This document shows positions 33,416 to 44,999 of a DNA stretch of 47,595 nt, in pieces. The DNA lies in assembly GCA_945882065.1 (NCBI GenBank), contig CAMCWI010000004.1, positions 1 to 47,595 of the forward strand, given 5' to 3'. This DNA comes from Akkermansia muciniphila (GTDB lineage Bacteria > Verrucomicrobiota > Verrucomicrobiia > Limisphaerales > JADLHS01). The position numbers and the translations under genes were made by a program. The notes beneath the pieces are model-generated. The model saw only the letters and a program-made list of their open reading frames with translations, was not told where the DNA came from and made no database searches. Within the stretch, counting starts at the first letter, position 1, and every line of letters begins with the position of its first letter.

Positions 33416-33799
33416 ATGGCAGACATCGCAAACATCGTAGAAGAATTGAGCAAGTTGACCGTCATCGAAGCCGCTGACCTGGTCAAGAAACTGGAAGAGA
33501 AGTGGGGCGTTACCGCCGCCGCTCCTGCCGCTGCCGCTGCCGCTGGTGGTGCTGCTGGTGCCGCTGCTCCGGCTGAGGTCAAGGACACGTTCGACGTGAT
33601 CATCGCCTCGGTTCCTGCGGACAAGAAGATTGCAGTGATCAAAGCTGTGCGAGAAGTGAAGGCCGGTCTCGGCCTCGCTGAAGCCAAAGCTTTGGTTGAA
33701 GGCGCGCCTAAGCCCCTGTTGGAAGGCGCGAACAAGGCCGACTCCGACGCCGCCAAGAAGAAGCTTGAAGAAGCTGGCGCGAAGGTTGAAGTCAAGTAA
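33416..33799 (+). CDS. rplL: 50S ribosomal protein L7/L12
   Basis: 127 residues. The N-terminal dimerisation domain ([20 protein letters not shown]) is joined by an Ala/Gly/Pro-rich hinge (about residues 38-55) to the C-terminal factor-binding domain. That domain has [20 protein letters not shown], the Gly-rich [20 protein letters not shown] and the end AGAKVEVK. It recruits translation GTPases, including the neighbouring tuf product, to the ribosome. It is preceded by a structured spacer and followed by a strong hairpin before rpoB. Confidence 0.98.
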   Translation: MADIANIVEELSKLTVIEAADLVKKLEEKWGVTAAAPAAAAAAGGAAGAAAPAEVKDTFDVIIASVPADKKIAVIKAVREVKAGLGLAEAKALVEGAPKPLLEGANKADSDAAKKKLEEAGAKVEVK

Positions 33800-33815
33800 T
33801 CACGGGCCGATACGT

Positions 33816-33846
33816 CGGGGCGACGTCCTTAAAAGGCGTCGCCCCG
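33816..33846 (+). terminator. Attenuator-like hairpin between rplL and rpoB
   Basis: CGGGGCGACG (33816-33825) pairs with CGTCGCCCCG (33837-33846), and inside it CCTT pairs with AAGG across a two-base AA loop, with one bulged T. The stem is very stable but is followed by ctttcgccc, not a T run. In E. coli a partial terminator in this same gap lowers rpoBC expression relative to the ribosomal proteins, so the position fits an attenuator. Confidence 0.55.
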
Positions 33847-34013
33847 CTTTCGCCCCTAGTCAGATTTGTTTCAAGTCGTATCAAAGCAGGATTCCGACAA
33901 ACCCCGGAATCCGTCAGTTCGGCAAGTTCGCGATTGAACGTCGCGCCCTTGCCTTGTGTCGTTATTAGAAAAACCGTCTGATCCTGTGATCGGACAAGTA
34001 GAAAAAGGTCCAA

Positions 34014-37000
34014 ATGCCATCGCGATCCACTGAACGTATTAATTTCGGCAAAATCAAAGAGATCATCGCCCCGCCGAACTTGATCGAACTCCAAACCACA
34101 TCCTACAAGGATTTCCTCCAGGCGGAGACTCCGCAATCCAAGCGCAAGAACACCGGCATGCAAGCCGTGTTTACCGAGGTTTTCCCCATCGAGAGTTATG
34201 ATGGCAAAGTGGTGCTTGATTTCCATTCTTATGAAGTCGGCGAACCCAAGATTGACTGGCTCGAATGTTTGCGCGAAGGCTTGACCTACGGCGCGCCGCT
34301 TTATGTGACGTTCCTCCTCAAAGACGAGAAGGGCAGCAAGGAAGAAAAAGTTTTCATGGGCGAACTCCCGCTCATGACGCCGCAAGGCACGTTCTGTATC
34401 AATGGTGCCGAGCGTGTCATTGTTTCGCAGTTGCATCGCTCGCCGGGTATCGCGTTTGAAGCGACCCAGCATCCGAACGGCAAGATGCTCCACAGCTTCC
34501 GCGTCATCCCGGATCGCGGTTCTTGGTATGAAGCCCAATTCGACACGAGCGATCTGCTCTATGTTTATCTGGATCGCAAAAAACGCCGCCGCAAATTTTT
34601 GACGACGACGTTGTTCCGCGCTCTCGCGTTCCTTGAAGGCGACGGCGAGAAGTCCAAGAAAGACGCCGACAAGCATCGCGGCACGGACGAGGAAATCCTC
34701 AAGCTGTTCTACGGCGTCGAAGAACTCACGATCAAGGAAGCCGAGAAGCTTGAAGACTTGCAGAACAAGGTTTTGATCCAGGACGCCACGGATGAAGAGA
34801 AGGGGCTTGTTGTTGCGCGTGCGTTCGAGCCGTTGTCCAAGGCCGTGATCAAGCAGATCGCCGAACTCGGCGTGAAGAACATCAAGGTCGTGGATACCAC
34901 TGTGGATGATGGAATTATCATCAAGTGCATGAAGAAGGATCCGGCTAAGAACGAAGAAGAGGCGTTGAAAGATATATATCGCCGCCTCCGGCCTGGAGAT
35001 CCCCCCACGGCAGCAAACGCGAAGGCACTCATCAAACGATTGTTCTTTGATGCCAAGCGTTATGATCTCGGTCGCGTTGGTCGTTACAAGATCAACCAGA
35101 AGCTCACGCTCTCGAACAAGAACGAGTCGCGTATTCTCACCAAGGAAGACTTGGTCGAGGCGACGAAGTATTTGCTCAAGCTGAAAAAGGGCGAAGGTTC
35201 CTTGGACGACATTGATCACTTGGGCAGCCGGCGCATCCGCACGGTGGGCGAATTGCTCGCCAACCAATGCCGCGTCGGTCTCGCTCGTACGGAACGTCTC
35301 GTCAAGGAACGCATGACGTTGTTCGATCAATCGGTCGAACAGATGACGCCGCAGAAGCTCATCAATCCGAAAGCTCTCTCTGCTGTGATCCGCGACTTCT
35401 TTGGTCGTTCACAGTTGAGCCAGTTCATGGATCAAATCAATCCGTTGGCAGAGTTGACGCACAAGCGTCGTCTGTCTGCTCTCGGACCGGGCGGTCTCTC
35501 ACGAGATCGTGCTGGATTTGAAGTCCGTGACGTTCATCCGTCACACTATGGTCGTATCTGCCCGGTGGAAACACCCGAAGGCCCGAACATCGGTTTGATC
35601 GCGTCACTCGCTACGTTTGCGCGCATCAATGATTTCGGATTCCTCGAAACACCGTATCGCAAGTGCGAAAACGGTCGCGTGACGAATCACCTCGATTACC
35701 TCACGGCAGATCGCGAAGAGCAATATATCGTGGCGCAGGCCAATGCGACGATTGACGACAAGGGTCATTTCACAAGTGATCGCGTTTCGTGCCGTTGCCG
35801 TGGCGACTTCGTGGACGTCGAACCTAAGAAGGTTGACTACATGGACGTTTCGCCGAAGCAGCTCGTCTCGATTGCTGCGTCGCTGATTCCGTTCCTCGAA
35901 CACGACGACGCGAACCGCGCGTTGATGGGTTCAAACATGCAGCGTCAGGCCGTTCCGTTGCTCGTCACCGAAGCACCGTTTGTGGCGACTGGTATCGAAG
36001 ACCGCGTTGCGCGGGATTCGCGTGCCGTCGTCGTCGCTGAAGAAGCGGGCAAGGTTGCTTCCATCACTGGCAGTCACGTCATCATTACTGAAGACGGCAA
36101 GCTCCCGGAGACGAAGAAGAAGATCAAACACGAGCCGGAGAAGGGCATCTGGGTTTATGAGATTCGTAAGTTCATGCGCTCGAATGCGGCGACTTGCATC
36201 AACCAGAAGATTCTCGTCCACAAGGGCGAGAGCGTGAAGAAGGGGCAAGTTATCGCTGACGGTCCTTGCACACAAAACGGCGAGCTTGCGCTCGGTCGCA
36301 ATGCGCTCGTGGCTTTCATGCCTTGGAACGGTTACAACTTCGAGGACGCGATCCTTATCAGCCGTAAGATTGTCAAAGACGACATCTTCACGAGCATTCA
36401 CATTGACGAGTTTGAAGTCGCCGCACGCGATACGAAGCTCGGACCTGAAGAAATCACGCGCGACATCCCGAACCTCGGTGAAGAAGCGTTGAAGAACCTC
36501 AGCACCGACGGCGTCATCCGCATCGGCGCAGAAGTGAAGCCTGGCGACATTCTCGTCGGCAAGATCACGCCCAAGTCTGAAACCGAACTCGCTCCGGAAG
36601 AACGTTTGCTCCGCGCCATCTTCGGTGAAAAGGCTGCGGACGTGAAAGACACTTCGCTCAAAGTCCCCTCCGGCACCTACGGCATCGTCATGGATGTCAA
36701 AGTGTCCGCGAAGAAGGACGGCGAACGCAAAGAGACTGCCACCGAAGGCAAGCGTCAGCTCAAAGCCATCGAAGAAGATCACAAGAAGAAGACTGAAGAG
36801 CTGCGTGATCAGTTGACGGAAGCGTTGAGCAACATCTTGCTCGGCGAAAAAATTCCGCTCGACGTGGTGAACAGCGAGACAGGCGAGATCATCATCCCGG
36901 CGAATCGCAAGATCACGAAGACGTTGTTGCGCAAGCTCGCGGAAGTTTATGACCGGATCGAAATTGATCCGTCACCGATCCGCAACAAGATCAACGAAAT

Positions 37001-37910
37001 CATCGGACAGTTTAAGAAAAAGTTCGATGATATCCAGATGCAGTTCGACGAAGAAGCCGAACGCGCCGAAGCCGGAGAAGGCACGGACAGCGGCATCGTG
37101 AAGTCCGTAAAAGTCTTTGTGGCCTCGAAGCGCAAGCTCTCGGTCGGTGACAAGATGGCCGGTCGACACGGTAACAAGGGCGTCGTCGCCAAAATCGTGG
37201 CCGAGGAAGACATGCCGCATCTCGCGGACGGAACTCCCGTGGACATCGTGTTGAATCCGCTAGGCGTGCCTTCGCGTATGAACGTCGGGCAAGTGTTGGA
37301 AACTCACTTGGGCTGGGCTGCGAAGATTCTCGGACTCAAGTATGCGACGCCGGTATTCGACGGCATCAAAGAAAAAGCGATCCGCAAGTATCTGGAAGAA
37401 GCAGGCAAAGTTCAGACGGATGCGGGAGAAGTGGTTCTCGTGGGAGAGAACGGCAAGACGCATCTCTACGACGGTCGTACTGGCGAGAAGTTCGACCAAG
37501 AAATCGTCGTCGGCTACATCTACATGATGAAGCTGGGACATTTGGTTGCGGACAAGATTCACGCCCGCGCAGTCGGACCTTACTCACTCGTCACCCAGCA
37601 ACCGCTGGGCGGCAAGGCGCAATACGGCGGCCAGCGCTTCGGCGAAATGGAAGTGTGGGCGATGGAAGCCTACGGCGCGGCTTACACGTTGCAGGAACTC
37701 CTGACCGTGAAATCCGACGACGTTCAGGGCCGCACGCGCATCTACGAGAGCATCGTCAAAGGTGATAATTCTCTGGAAGCGGGCATCCCCGAATCGTTCA
37801 ACGTCTTGGTCAAGGAAATGCAATCCCTGTGCCTCGATGTCAAAGTCGGTTACTCCAATCCTGTGGATCAACCGGCGGAAAATGCGACAGCGGTTCTGGC
37901 TGCCGTCTAA
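34014..37910 (+). CDS. rpoB: DNA-directed RNA polymerase subunit beta
   Basis: 1298 residues, full length. ATG 34014 is preceded by aaaaagg, one of the few plausible Shine-Dalgarno sequences in the cluster. The rifampicin-binding region (about residues 460-530) reads [20 protein letters not shown], then [20 protein letters not shown]. In E. coli numbering D516, H526, R529 and S531 are kept, while position 518 is Ile (Asn in E. coli) and 522 is Ala (Ser in E. coli). Other core motifs include [50 protein letters not shown] and [17 protein letters not shown]. Residues about 895-965 hold a charged, coiled-coil-like insertion ([20 protein letters not shown]). With rpoC it forms the catalytic core. 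Confidence 0.98.
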   Translation: MPSRSTERINFGKIKEIIAPPNLIELQTTSYKDFLQAETPQSKRKNTGMQAVFTEVFPIESYDGKVVLDFHSYEVGEPKIDWLECLREGLTYGAPLYVTFLLKDEKGSKEEKVFMGELPLMTPQGTFCINGAERVIVSQLHRSPGIAFEATQHPNGKMLHSFRVIPDRGSWYEAQFDTSDLLYVYLDRKKRRRKFLTTTLFRALAFLEGDGEKSKKDADKHRGTDEEILKLFYGVEELTIKEAEKLEDLQNKVLIQDATDEEKGLVVARAFEPLSKAVIKQIAELGVKNIKVVDTTVDDGIIIKCMKKDPAKNEEEALKDIYRRLRPGDPPTAANAKALIKRLFFDAKRYDLGRVGRYKINQKLTLSNKNESRILTKEDLVEATKYLLKLKKGEGSLDDIDHLGSRRIRTVGELLANQCRVGLARTERLVKERMTLFDQSVEQMTPQKLINPKALSAVIRDFFGRSQLSQFMDQINPLAELTHKRRLSALGPGGLSRDRAGFEVRDVHPSHYGRICPVETPEGPNIGLIASLATFARINDFGFLETPYRKCENGRVTNHLDYLTADREEQYIVAQANATIDDKGHFTSDRVSCRCRGDFVDVEPKKVDYMDVSPKQLVSIAASLIPFLEHDDANRALMGSNMQRQAVPLLVTEAPFVATGIEDRVARDSRAVVVAEEAGKVASITGSHVIITEDGKLPETKKKIKHEPEKGIWVYEIRKFMRSNAATCINQKILVHKGESVKKGQVIADGPCTQNGELALGRNALVAFMPWNGYNFEDAILISRKIVKDDIFTSIHIDEFEVAARDTKLGPEEITRDIPNLGEEALKNLSTDGVIRIGAEVKPGDILVGKITPKSETELAPEERLLRAIFGEKAADVKDTSLKVPSGTYGIVMDVKVSAKKDGERKETATEGKRQLKAIEEDHKKKTEELRDQLTEALSNILLGEKIPLDVVNSETGEIIIPANRKITKTLLRKLAEVYDRIEIDPSPIRNKINEIIGQFKKKFDDIQMQFDEEAERAEAGEGTDSGIVKSVKVFVASKRKLSVGDKMAGRHGNKGVVAKIVAEEDMPHLADGTPVDIVLNPLGVPSRMNVGQVLETHLGWAAKILGLKYATPVFDGIKEKAIRKYLEEAGKVQTDAGEVVLVGENGKTHLYDGRTGEKFDQEIVVGYIYMMKLGHLVADKIHARAVGPYSLVTQQPLGGKAQYGGQRFGEMEVWAMEAYGAAYTLQELLTVKSDDVQGRTRIYESIVKGDNSLEAGIPESFNVLVKEMQSLCLDVKVGYSNPVDQPAENATAVLAAV

Positions 37911-37941
37911 CTCAACCATTTAACGAATTGCTGAAAAGCCT

Positions 37942-40900
37942 ATGACTCATTCCAAAGAAAACGCCCGCGAGTTGCTCGGCCTCGAAAAAGTCAACCAAGT
38001 TGACTACATCGGGATCACCGTGGCATCACCCGACGCGATCCGCTCCTGGTCCAAGGGCGAAGTCAAGAATCCTGAAACCATCAACTACCGTACGTTCAAG
38101 CCCGAAAAAGGTGGCTTGTTCTGCGAACGCATCTTCGGCCCTGTCAAGGACTGGGAGTGTTCGTGCGGCAAGTATAAACGCATCAAGCATCGCGGCGTCG
38201 TCTGCGATCGTTGCGGCGTTGAAGTGACGCTCGCTCGCGTTCGTCGTGAGCGCATGGGCCACATCGAACTCGCCGTGCCGACGTGCCATATCTGGTTCTT
38301 CAAGTGTATGCCGTCCCGCATTGGTCTCGGTCTGGACATGACCGCGCGCCATTTGGAACGTGTGATTTATTACGAGGATTATCTCGTGATTGATCCGGGC
38401 AATACGCCGCTCAAGCTGAATCAGTTGTTGAGCGAACATGAGTTCCGCGAAGCCAAGGAAACCTACGGCGCAGAAGCGTTCGTCGCCAAGATGGGCGCGG
38501 AAGCTGTGCGTGAAGCACTCTCCAAAGTTGACCTGATGAAGCAGGTGGACGAGTTGCAGATCGGCATGACGGAAACCAAGAGCAAGCAGATCCGCAAGAA
38601 GATCGCCAAGCGCATCAAGCTGCTTCAAGGTTTGCATTCATCGAAGAGCCGTCCGGAATGGATGATTCTCACGGTGCTGCCTGTGATCCCGCCGGACTTG
38701 CGTCCGTTGGTGCCGCTCGAAGGTGGACGTTTTGCGACGTCTGACTTGAACGATCTTTATCGTCGCGTCATCAACCGGAATAACCGTCTCAAAAACCTTC
38801 TCGCGCTCAAGACGCCGGAAGTCATCATCCGCAACGAAAAGCGTATGTTGCAGGAAGCTGTGGATGCGTTGTTTGACAACGGTCGTCATGGTCGCGCCGT
38901 CACGGGTGCGGGCAATCGCGCTTTGAAATCTTTGAGCGATATGCTCAAGGGCAAGAGCGGTCGCTTCCGTCAGAACTTGCTCGGTAAGCGCGTGGATTAC
39001 TCCGGTCGTTCCGTCATCGTGATCGGACCTGAACTCAAGTTGAACCAATGCGGTCTGCCGAAAAAGATGGCACTCGTGTTGTTCGAGCCGTTCATCATCC
39101 GTCGCTTGAAGGAGCTTGGTTACGTTCACACTGTCCGCAGTGCGAAGAAAATGATTGAGCGCCAGACTCCTGAGGTTTGGGATATTCTCGAAGAAGTCAC
39201 GAAGGGTCATCCGGTTCTCCTGAACCGCGCCCCGACGTTGCATCGATTGTCTGTGCAGGCGTTCGAGCCGATGCTCATCGAAGGCGAAGCGATTCGCATT
39301 CATCCGCTCGTTTGTACCGCTTATAACGCGGACTTCGACGGTGACCAAATGGCTGTTCACGTTCCGCTCTCGATTGAAGCGCAGATGGAAGCTCGTCTCC
39401 TCATGATGGCGACGAACAACATCTTCTCGCCCTCATCCGGCAAGCCGATCATCACGCCCACGCAGGACATCACACTGGGTTGTTATTATCTCACAGCCGA
39501 GCCGCGCAAAGCGTTGCCCGCTGATCTCAAGGAACTGCCGTTGTTTGGATCGAAGTCGGAAGTCGTGTTTGCGTATGACGACGGCGCGATCAAAACGCAC
39601 GACCGCATCCGTTACGCGAATCCAGACATCGGTCGTAAGACTGTCTATGGCGACCCGACCAGCAAGGTTGTTGTCACAACCGTTGGACGTGTCATCTTCA
39701 GCGAAATCTGGCCCGACGAACTTGGTTTGTTCAACAAGGCTGCTGGCAAGACTCAGCTCGGCGATCTCATCTGGCGTTGTTACAAAAATGCCGGTCACGA
39801 AAAGACCGTCATCATGCTCGATAAGTTGAAAGAGCTTGGCTTCCGCGAAGCGACCAAGTCAGGTTGCTCCATCGGCATTGACGACATGATCATTCCCAAG
39901 GAGAAGGGTCAGGAAATCAATCTCGCCTTCGAGCAGATCAAGGAAGTCGAGAAGCAACATCGCAAGGGTATCATTACGTCCGGCGAGCGTTACAATAAGA
40001 TCATTGATATCTGGACGCACGCGACGGACATGATTTCAAACGTCATGTTCAAGACGCTGGAAGCCAACCAGGGCAAGTCAGAGTTCAACCCAGTTTATCT
40101 GATGGTGGATTCCGGCGCTCGTGGTAACCGTCAACAGGTTCGTCAGTTGGCCGGTGTTCGCGGCCTCATGGCGAAACCGTCCGGCGACATCATCGAAAAG
40201 CCGATTCTCGCGAACTTCCGTGAAGGTCTCACGGTGTTGGAATACTTCATCTCGACTCACGGTGCGCGTAAAGGTCTGGCCGATACGGCGCTCAAGACGG
40301 CTGACTCCGGTTACATGACCCGCAAATTGGTGGACGTGTCACAGGACGTGATCATCCGCGAGGAAGATTGCGGCACGACCAACGGCATCTGGGTGCAGGC
40401 CACTTACGAAGGCGAAGACGAAGTCGTCAAGATCGGCGAACGTGTGGATGGCCGTTGCTCATGCGAAGACATCAGTAATCCTACCAAGCCGAAGGAATTC
40501 ATCATCCGCGCGAACGAAGAGTTCGATGAGGTTAAGTCCAAAGCTCTCAATGCTTCCGGCATTGAGAAGATCAAGATTCGGTCCGTGCTGACGTGCGAAA
40601 GCAAGCAGGGTTGTTGTGCCGTCTGCTACGGCCGCAATCTGGCCACCGGCGGCAAGGTCAAACTCGGCGAAGCCGTCGGCATCATCGCAGCGCAATCCAT
40701 CGGTGAACCTGGAACGCAGCTCACAATGCGTACGTTCCACATCGGCGGTACTGCTGCGGCGCAATTCAAGATTCCACAGATCAAGGCCAAGTTCGACGGC
40801 ACGATTCGTTACAACGAACTGCGTCTGGTGAAACTGGAAGACGGCAGCAACATCGTTCTGAACAAGAACGGTAACGTCTCCATTCATGCTGACGACGGTC

Positions 40901-42078
40901 GCGAACTGGAAAACCATACCGTGGTCATCGGCGCCGTCATCACCGTGTCAGATTCCGGCAGGGTCAAGAAGGGTGAAACCTTCATCCAATGGGATCCATA
41001 CAACGTGCCGATTCTCTCTGAGAAAGCCGGTCATGTGAAGTTCCACGACATCATCGAAGGTGTGACGATGAAGCAGGAAGTGGACGAAGCGACCCAGCAG
41101 GAAGCCATGGTCATCATTGACCACAAGGAAGATTTGCATCCGCAGATCATCATCAGCGACGACAAGGGCGAACCGATTGCGAGCTACCCCATTCCGTCGG
41201 GCGCACATATCGTCGTCAACTCCGGTGACAAGATCGTGGCCGGAACATTGATGGCGAAGACGCCGCGTAAGCAATCGAAGACGAAAGACATCACCGGCGG
41301 TCTGCCGCGTGTGGCCGAGTTGTTTGAAGCACGTCGTCCGAAAGACGCGTCTGAAATCTCCAAGATTGACGGCGTGGTGGACTTCGGTGCGAGCGTGCGC
41401 GGCAAGCGTTGCATTCTCATCAAGGATCCGGTGACACAACTCGAAGAGGAACATCTCATCGCCATCGGTAAGCACGTCATCGTGTTCAAGGGCGACTTCG
41501 TGAAGAAGGGCCAGCAGTTGACCGAAGGTCCGATGGACCCGCACGAAATCCTCGATGTCTGCGGCCCGCAGGAATTGCAGGAACATTTGGTCAACGAAGT
41601 GCAGGAAGTTTATCGTCTCCAAGGTGTGACGATCAACGACAAGCACATCGAGATCATCGTGCGTCAGATGCTCCGCAAGGTTCGTATCACTGAACCCGGC
41701 GACACCCAGTTCCTCTGGGGTGAACAAGTCGAGAAGCTTGAGTTTGAAGGCGAGAACGAGCGCGTCGAGAAGATGGGTGGCAAACCCGCCGAAGCTTCCC
41801 CCGTGTTGCTTGGTATCACCAAAGCCTCGCTTGAGACGGAATCGTTCCTCAGTGCTGCGAGCTTCCAGGACACCACGCGTGTTCTCACCGAGGCCGCTAC
41901 GCGCTCGAAGATTGATTCGCTTCGTGGCTTCAAGGAAAACGTCATCATGGGTCACATCATCCCTGCGGGAACGGGTTTCGATTATTACCGCAAGGTAGCA
42001 ATCAACGCGCTTGTTGAGGTTGATGAAGAAGAGCCGGTGGCGGAAGAAGACGAAGAGGCGAATCCGCTCATGGCGTAA
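37942..42078 (+). CDS. rpoC: DNA-directed RNA polymerase subunit beta'
   Basis: 1378 residues, full length, 31 bases after rpoB. The N-terminal zinc ribbon has C-S-C-G...CDRCGVEVT. The catalytic loop [12 protein letters not shown] holds the three metal-binding Asp residues (D464, D466, D468). The bridge-helix/trigger-loop region includes [20 protein letters not shown] and [14 protein letters not shown]. The second zinc site is [15 protein letters not shown], followed by [20 protein letters not shown] and MRTFHIGG. The C-terminus (ISAAS-like [17 protein letters not shown]) ends in an acidic tail ([17 protein letters not shown]). It is the last gene of the cluster and is followed by a strong terminator. 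Confidence 0.98.
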   Translation: MTHSKENARELLGLEKVNQVDYIGITVASPDAIRSWSKGEVKNPETINYRTFKPEKGGLFCERIFGPVKDWECSCGKYKRIKHRGVVCDRCGVEVTLARVRRERMGHIELAVPTCHIWFFKCMPSRIGLGLDMTARHLERVIYYEDYLVIDPGNTPLKLNQLLSEHEFREAKETYGAEAFVAKMGAEAVREALSKVDLMKQVDELQIGMTETKSKQIRKKIAKRIKLLQGLHSSKSRPEWMILTVLPVIPPDLRPLVPLEGGRFATSDLNDLYRRVINRNNRLKNLLALKTPEVIIRNEKRMLQEAVDALFDNGRHGRAVTGAGNRALKSLSDMLKGKSGRFRQNLLGKRVDYSGRSVIVIGPELKLNQCGLPKKMALVLFEPFIIRRLKELGYVHTVRSAKKMIERQTPEVWDILEEVTKGHPVLLNRAPTLHRLSVQAFEPMLIEGEAIRIHPLVCTAYNADFDGDQMAVHVPLSIEAQMEARLLMMATNNIFSPSSGKPIITPTQDITLGCYYLTAEPRKALPADLKELPLFGSKSEVVFAYDDGAIKTHDRIRYANPDIGRKTVYGDPTSKVVVTTVGRVIFSEIWPDELGLFNKAAGKTQLGDLIWRCYKNAGHEKTVIMLDKLKELGFREATKSGCSIGIDDMIIPKEKGQEINLAFEQIKEVEKQHRKGIITSGERYNKIIDIWTHATDMISNVMFKTLEANQGKSEFNPVYLMVDSGARGNRQQVRQLAGVRGLMAKPSGDIIEKPILANFREGLTVLEYFISTHGARKGLADTALKTADSGYMTRKLVDVSQDVIIREEDCGTTNGIWVQATYEGEDEVVKIGERVDGRCSCEDISNPTKPKEFIIRANEEFDEVKSKALNASGIEKIKIRSVLTCESKQGCCAVCYGRNLATGGKVKLGEAVGIIAAQSIGEPGTQLTMRTFHIGGTAAAQFKIPQIKAKFDGTIRYNELRLVKLEDGSNIVLNKNGNVSIHADDGRELENHTVVIGAVITVSDSGRVKKGETFIQWDPYNVPILSEKAGHVKFHDIIEGVTMKQEVDEATQQEAMVIIDHKEDLHPQIIISDDKGEPIASYPIPSGAHIVVNSGDKIVAGTLMAKTPRKQSKTKDITGGLPRVAELFEARRPKDASEISKIDGVVDFGASVRGKRCILIKDPVTQLEEEHLIAIGKHVIVFKGDFVKKGQQLTEGPMDPHEILDVCGPQELQEHLVNEVQEVYRLQGVTINDKHIEIIVRQMLRKVRITEPGDTQFLWGEQVEKLEFEGENERVEKMGGKPAEASPVLLGITKASLETESFLSAASFQDTTRVLTEAATRSKIDSLRGFKENVIMGHIIPAGTGFDYYRKVAINALVEVDEEEPVAEEDEEANPLMA

Positions 42079-42099
42079 TTGACCAATAGAAATTCATTC

Positions 42100-42136
42100 A
42101 AGGCGCTTCAGGAAACTGGAGCGCCTTTTTTATTTT
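42100..42136 (+). terminator. Rho-independent terminator after rpoC
   Basis: AAGGCGCTTCAG (42100-42111), loop GAAA, and CTGGAGCGCCTT (42116-42127) form a 12-bp stem with one T-G pair and a stable GNRA-type loop. A T-rich tract (ttttttatttt) follows directly. It closes the whole tuf-rpoC cluster 21 bases after the rpoC stop. Confidence 0.95.
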
Positions 42137-42252
42137 GCGGAGGGTCGGCAAAAATTGCCGGGTGCAATTGCGATGGCCCAAACCGGACTTGATTCTCAAC
42201 TGGATATGTGTGAACCGTGCGGCTGGTTTAGAAGCTGCTAAACGCAACTCGC

Positions 42253-44370
42253 ATGAATCGTTGGAGCCAGACGTATGCCTATTTTCCGTACACCGTATCT
42301 CGCAGGTCATTATTGATTGCGCTATGGAGACTGAAAACTACCGCTCTTGCAGCGTTGCTGCTGTGTGGTGCGCTCCGTTTGCTGCCTATTCAGGCGGCTG
42401 AATCCATGGCATCTGTGTCTCCCACCATCGTCAGCAATGTCATGGATTTGAGCTTGGACCAGCTTTTGGATGTGAATGTGGACAAAGTTTATGGCGCGTC
42501 GAAGTACGAACAGAATGTTTCTCAAGCTCCATCTTCGGTCAGTTTGGTGACGCGGGATGAAATTCAGAAGCAGGGTTATCGCACGCTGGCGGATGTGTTG
42601 CGCGGGGTCAACGGGGTCTATGTGTCCGATGACCGCAACTATTCCTATATCGGGATGCGGGGGTTCAATCGTCCCGGCGATTACAACTCCCGCGTGTTGA
42701 TGGTGGTGAATGGTCATCGCATCAACGACAACATCTATGGCCAGGCTCTTGTGGGCACGGAAGGGTTTCTGGACGTGGACATGATCGAACGCGTGGAGGT
42801 GGTGCGTGGGCCGAGTTCGTCCATCTATGGGAACAACGCATTCTTTGGCGTAGTGAATGTGATCACGCGTCGAGGACGGGATTTGGATGGCGTGGAACTA
42901 TCCGGCGCAGTGGGAGGCAACGAGACGCTTAAAGGATCACTGGCGTACGGCAAACAGTTTGAGAATGGCACTGAGGTATTGTTCTCCGGTTCGGCATATG
43001 CGTCTGACGGCGAGCGGAGCATTTTCTTTCCAGAGTTTAATTCTCCTACTGAGAACAATGGTGTGAGTGAGAAATCAGATGGTGATAAAGCTTACAATTT
43101 TTTCGGGTCGGTGGGTTATTCGGACATCACAGTGAGCGGTGGATGGAGTTGGCGTGACAAGACGATCCCCACGGCTTCGTTTGAAACCGAATTCAATGAC
43201 GGCGGCGAAAAAACTTTGGACAGTCGGACTTATCTGGATTTGAAATATGATCGTGAGGTGACGGACACCGTGAAGTTTGTCGGTCATGTGGCTTATGATT
43301 ATTCGTGGTACGAGGGGGATTATCCTTACGGCGTCGGCTTGGGGCGTTACATCAACAAGGATGAGTCGTTGGGTGAATGGGCAAGTGCGGACTGGCAGGT
43401 GAACTGGCGTGTGGCTGACCGTCACACATTGATCGTTGGCGGCGATTACCGCGAGAATTTGACCGTGCATCAGGAGAATTTTGACAAGGATCCGTTTGCG
43501 GAATACTTGAACGATGACCGCCATGGAAGGGAGATGGGGTTGTTCGCGCAGGCGGAGTTGAGTCTGCTGACAAATCTGGTTCTGAACGCTGGCGCCCGAT
43601 TCGACCATTACAGCACATTTGGGAATACGTTGAATCCACGCGTGGGATTGATCTTCACACCGTTTGCGGCCACGGCGTTCAAGGCGCTTTACGGCAGCGC
43701 GTATCGCGCGCCGAATGCTTACGAGCTTTATTACAATTACACCAATCAGTCCAAGGCAAACCCAGATTTGAAGCCGGAGGAGATCAAGACTTACGAACTG
43801 GTCTGGGAGCAGGGGCTGCCCGCGAATCTGCGATTCAGTGTGGCGGGTTATTACTACGAGATTGAAAACCTGACATCGCAAAACATTGATCCTGGAGATG
43901 GGTTGTTGGTGTTCGAGAACGCGGCCAAAGCCAATGCGCGGGGCGTGGAATTTTCATTGGAGGGGCGACGCGCCTCGGGTTTTGTAGCGCGGTTGAGTTG
44001 CGCCTTTCAAAAAACCGAGGACGAGACCACGCAGGCTGAGATGAGCAATTCGCCCCGGCAGATGGCGAAGTTGAACCTGATCGCGCCGCTCTGGGAGGAG
44101 AAGTTGTTCGCAGGATTTGACCTTCAATACTACGGCGCGGTGGATACGGTGACGTTGAATCGCAGTGACGACATCTTCAACGTCAACGCCACGCTCACCA
44201 GTCGCCCCATCGGCAAGAATCTTGAAATCTCAGTCAGCGTTCACAATCTGTTCGACTCCACGGATGGCTTCTCTGCATCCACTGAACACGTCAACAGCGC
44301 CCTCTCTCGACTTGATACTATTCCGAGGGCGGGAAGATCATTTTTCTTGAAACTTACATACCTTTTCTAA
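42253..44370 (+). CDS. TonB-dependent outer-membrane receptor
   Basis: 705 residues. An N-terminal region of about 50 residues has a hydrophobic stretch (TTALAALLLCGALRLLPIQA) as signal peptide. The plug domain (about 75-190) has NVSQAPSSVSLVTRDEIQKQ, TLADVLRGVNGVYVSDDRN, IGMRGFNRPGDYNSRVLMVV and RVEVVRGPSSSIYGNNAFFG. The rest is a 22-strand-type beta-barrel with TYELVWEQGLPANLRFSVAG, and it ends in FFLKLTYLF with the terminal Phe needed for outer-membrane assembly. Plug details resemble siderophore/cobalamin-type receptors, but the ligand is unknown. It is followed after 7 bases by a YfiR-family gene and then a CHASE8 kinase, so it is the likely outer-membrane input of that module. A small hairpin, CGGCAA-aaa-TTGCCG (42146-42160), lies upstream. 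Confidence 0.93.
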   Translation: MNRWSQTYAYFPYTVSRRSLLIALWRLKTTALAALLLCGALRLLPIQAAESMASVSPTIVSNVMDLSLDQLLDVNVDKVYGASKYEQNVSQAPSSVSLVTRDEIQKQGYRTLADVLRGVNGVYVSDDRNYSYIGMRGFNRPGDYNSRVLMVVNGHRINDNIYGQALVGTEGFLDVDMIERVEVVRGPSSSIYGNNAFFGVVNVITRRGRDLDGVELSGAVGGNETLKGSLAYGKQFENGTEVLFSGSAYASDGERSIFFPEFNSPTENNGVSEKSDGDKAYNFFGSVGYSDITVSGGWSWRDKTIPTASFETEFNDGGEKTLDSRTYLDLKYDREVTDTVKFVGHVAYDYSWYEGDYPYGVGLGRYINKDESLGEWASADWQVNWRVADRHTLIVGGDYRENLTVHQENFDKDPFAEYLNDDRHGREMGLFAQAELSLLTNLVLNAGARFDHYSTFGNTLNPRVGLIFTPFAATAFKALYGSAYRAPNAYELYYNYTNQSKANPDLKPEEIKTYELVWEQGLPANLRFSVAGYYYEIENLTSQNIDPGDGLLVFENAAKANARGVEFSLEGRRASGFVARLSCAFQKTEDETTQAEMSNSPRQMAKLNLIAPLWEEKLFAGFDLQYYGAVDTVTLNRSDDIFNVNATLTSRPIGKNLEISVSVHNLFDSTDGFSASTEHVNSALSRLDTIPRAGRSFFLKLTYLF

Positions 44371-44377
44371 TCTCTGA

Positions 44378-44998
44378 ATGCCGATGAACAAGACTGAACC
44401 AATGCGCTTAAGAGTTACGCGCAAGCAGTGTGTCTTGCGTTGGCAGATGTGTTTGCGAGGGATGCTGGCGGCGGTGTTCCTGCTCTCAGCCAGCCTGCTT
44501 GCAGCGGATGCCCCGTCTCTTGAGCATCAAGTCAAAGTCGCCTTTCTGATCAAATTTGGACTGTTCGTTGAGTGGCCTCAAGCCAAGCCGGATTCGGGCG
44601 GCGAGGATCCATTCGTCATCGGCATCCTTGGTAACGATCCGTTTGGCAGTTCGTTTGACGAAGCGGTGAAGAAGGAAAAGGTGGGCGGTCGTTCTGTCGT
44701 GGTAAAACGTGCGGCAACAGCCGAAGAACTGCGCGAGTGTCAGATTGTTTTCATCTCTGCGAAGGAAACGGAGGGGTTGGTCGCTGCGCTTTCACAACTC
44801 TCAACGAACGGCGTCCTCACCGTGGGTGAATCACCCGGCTTCGCGCGCAACGGCGGAATGGTCGGGTTCATCAAGGAAGGCGGCAAGGTGCGCTTCGAGA
44901 TCAACACGGCAGTCGCCGAAAAATCCGGACTGAAGGTGAGTTCAAAACTCTTGCAGGTTGGCAAGGTTGTGACGGGTGAGAGTTCTAAACACGAATGA
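44378..44998 (+). CDS. YfiR-family periplasmic protein (DUF4154)
   Basis: 206 residues from ATG 44378; a later ATG (MLAAVFLLSASLLAADAP) would give a shorter, cleaner signal peptide. After it comes the family hallmark HQVKVAFLIKFGLFVEWP, then FVIGILGNDPFGSSFDEAV, CQIVFISAKETEGLVAAL, GVLTVGESPGFARNGGMVGF and VRFEINTAVAEKSGLKVSSK, LLQVGKVV. This matches DUF4154/YfiR throughout. YfiR in Pseudomonas is a periplasmic repressor of the membrane diguanylate cyclase YfiN. Here the stop codon is followed at once by a membrane sensor gene with a YfiN-like N-terminus (start two bases later), which makes a repressor-sensor pair likely. Confidence 0.9.
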   Translation: MPMNKTEPMRLRVTRKQCVLRWQMCLRGMLAAVFLLSASLLAADAPSLEHQVKVAFLIKFGLFVEWPQAKPDSGGEDPFVIGILGNDPFGSSFDEAVKKEKVGGRSVVVKRAATAEELRECQIVFISAKETEGLVAALSQLSTNGVLTVGESPGFARNGGMVGFIKEGGKVRFEINTAVAEKSGLKVSSKLLQVGKVVTGESSKHE

Positions 44999-44999
44999 C

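Noticed and set aside
33792-35330. A 512-residue open frame antisense to the rplL-rpoB gap and rpoB
   Set aside because: It lies fully opposite conserved RpoB sequence; the translation is a mirror of the rpoB codon bias with no domain of its own.
40948-41955. A 335-residue open frame antisense to rpoC
   Set aside because: Same reason: opposite to invariant RpoC sequence, composition typical of an antisense shadow (rich in His, Phe, Leu, Asp).
42137-42252. A riboswitch (for example cobalamin) upstream of the TonB receptor
   Set aside because: The space is only about 115 bases after the terminator and contains a single small hairpin; no riboswitch consensus is recognisable.
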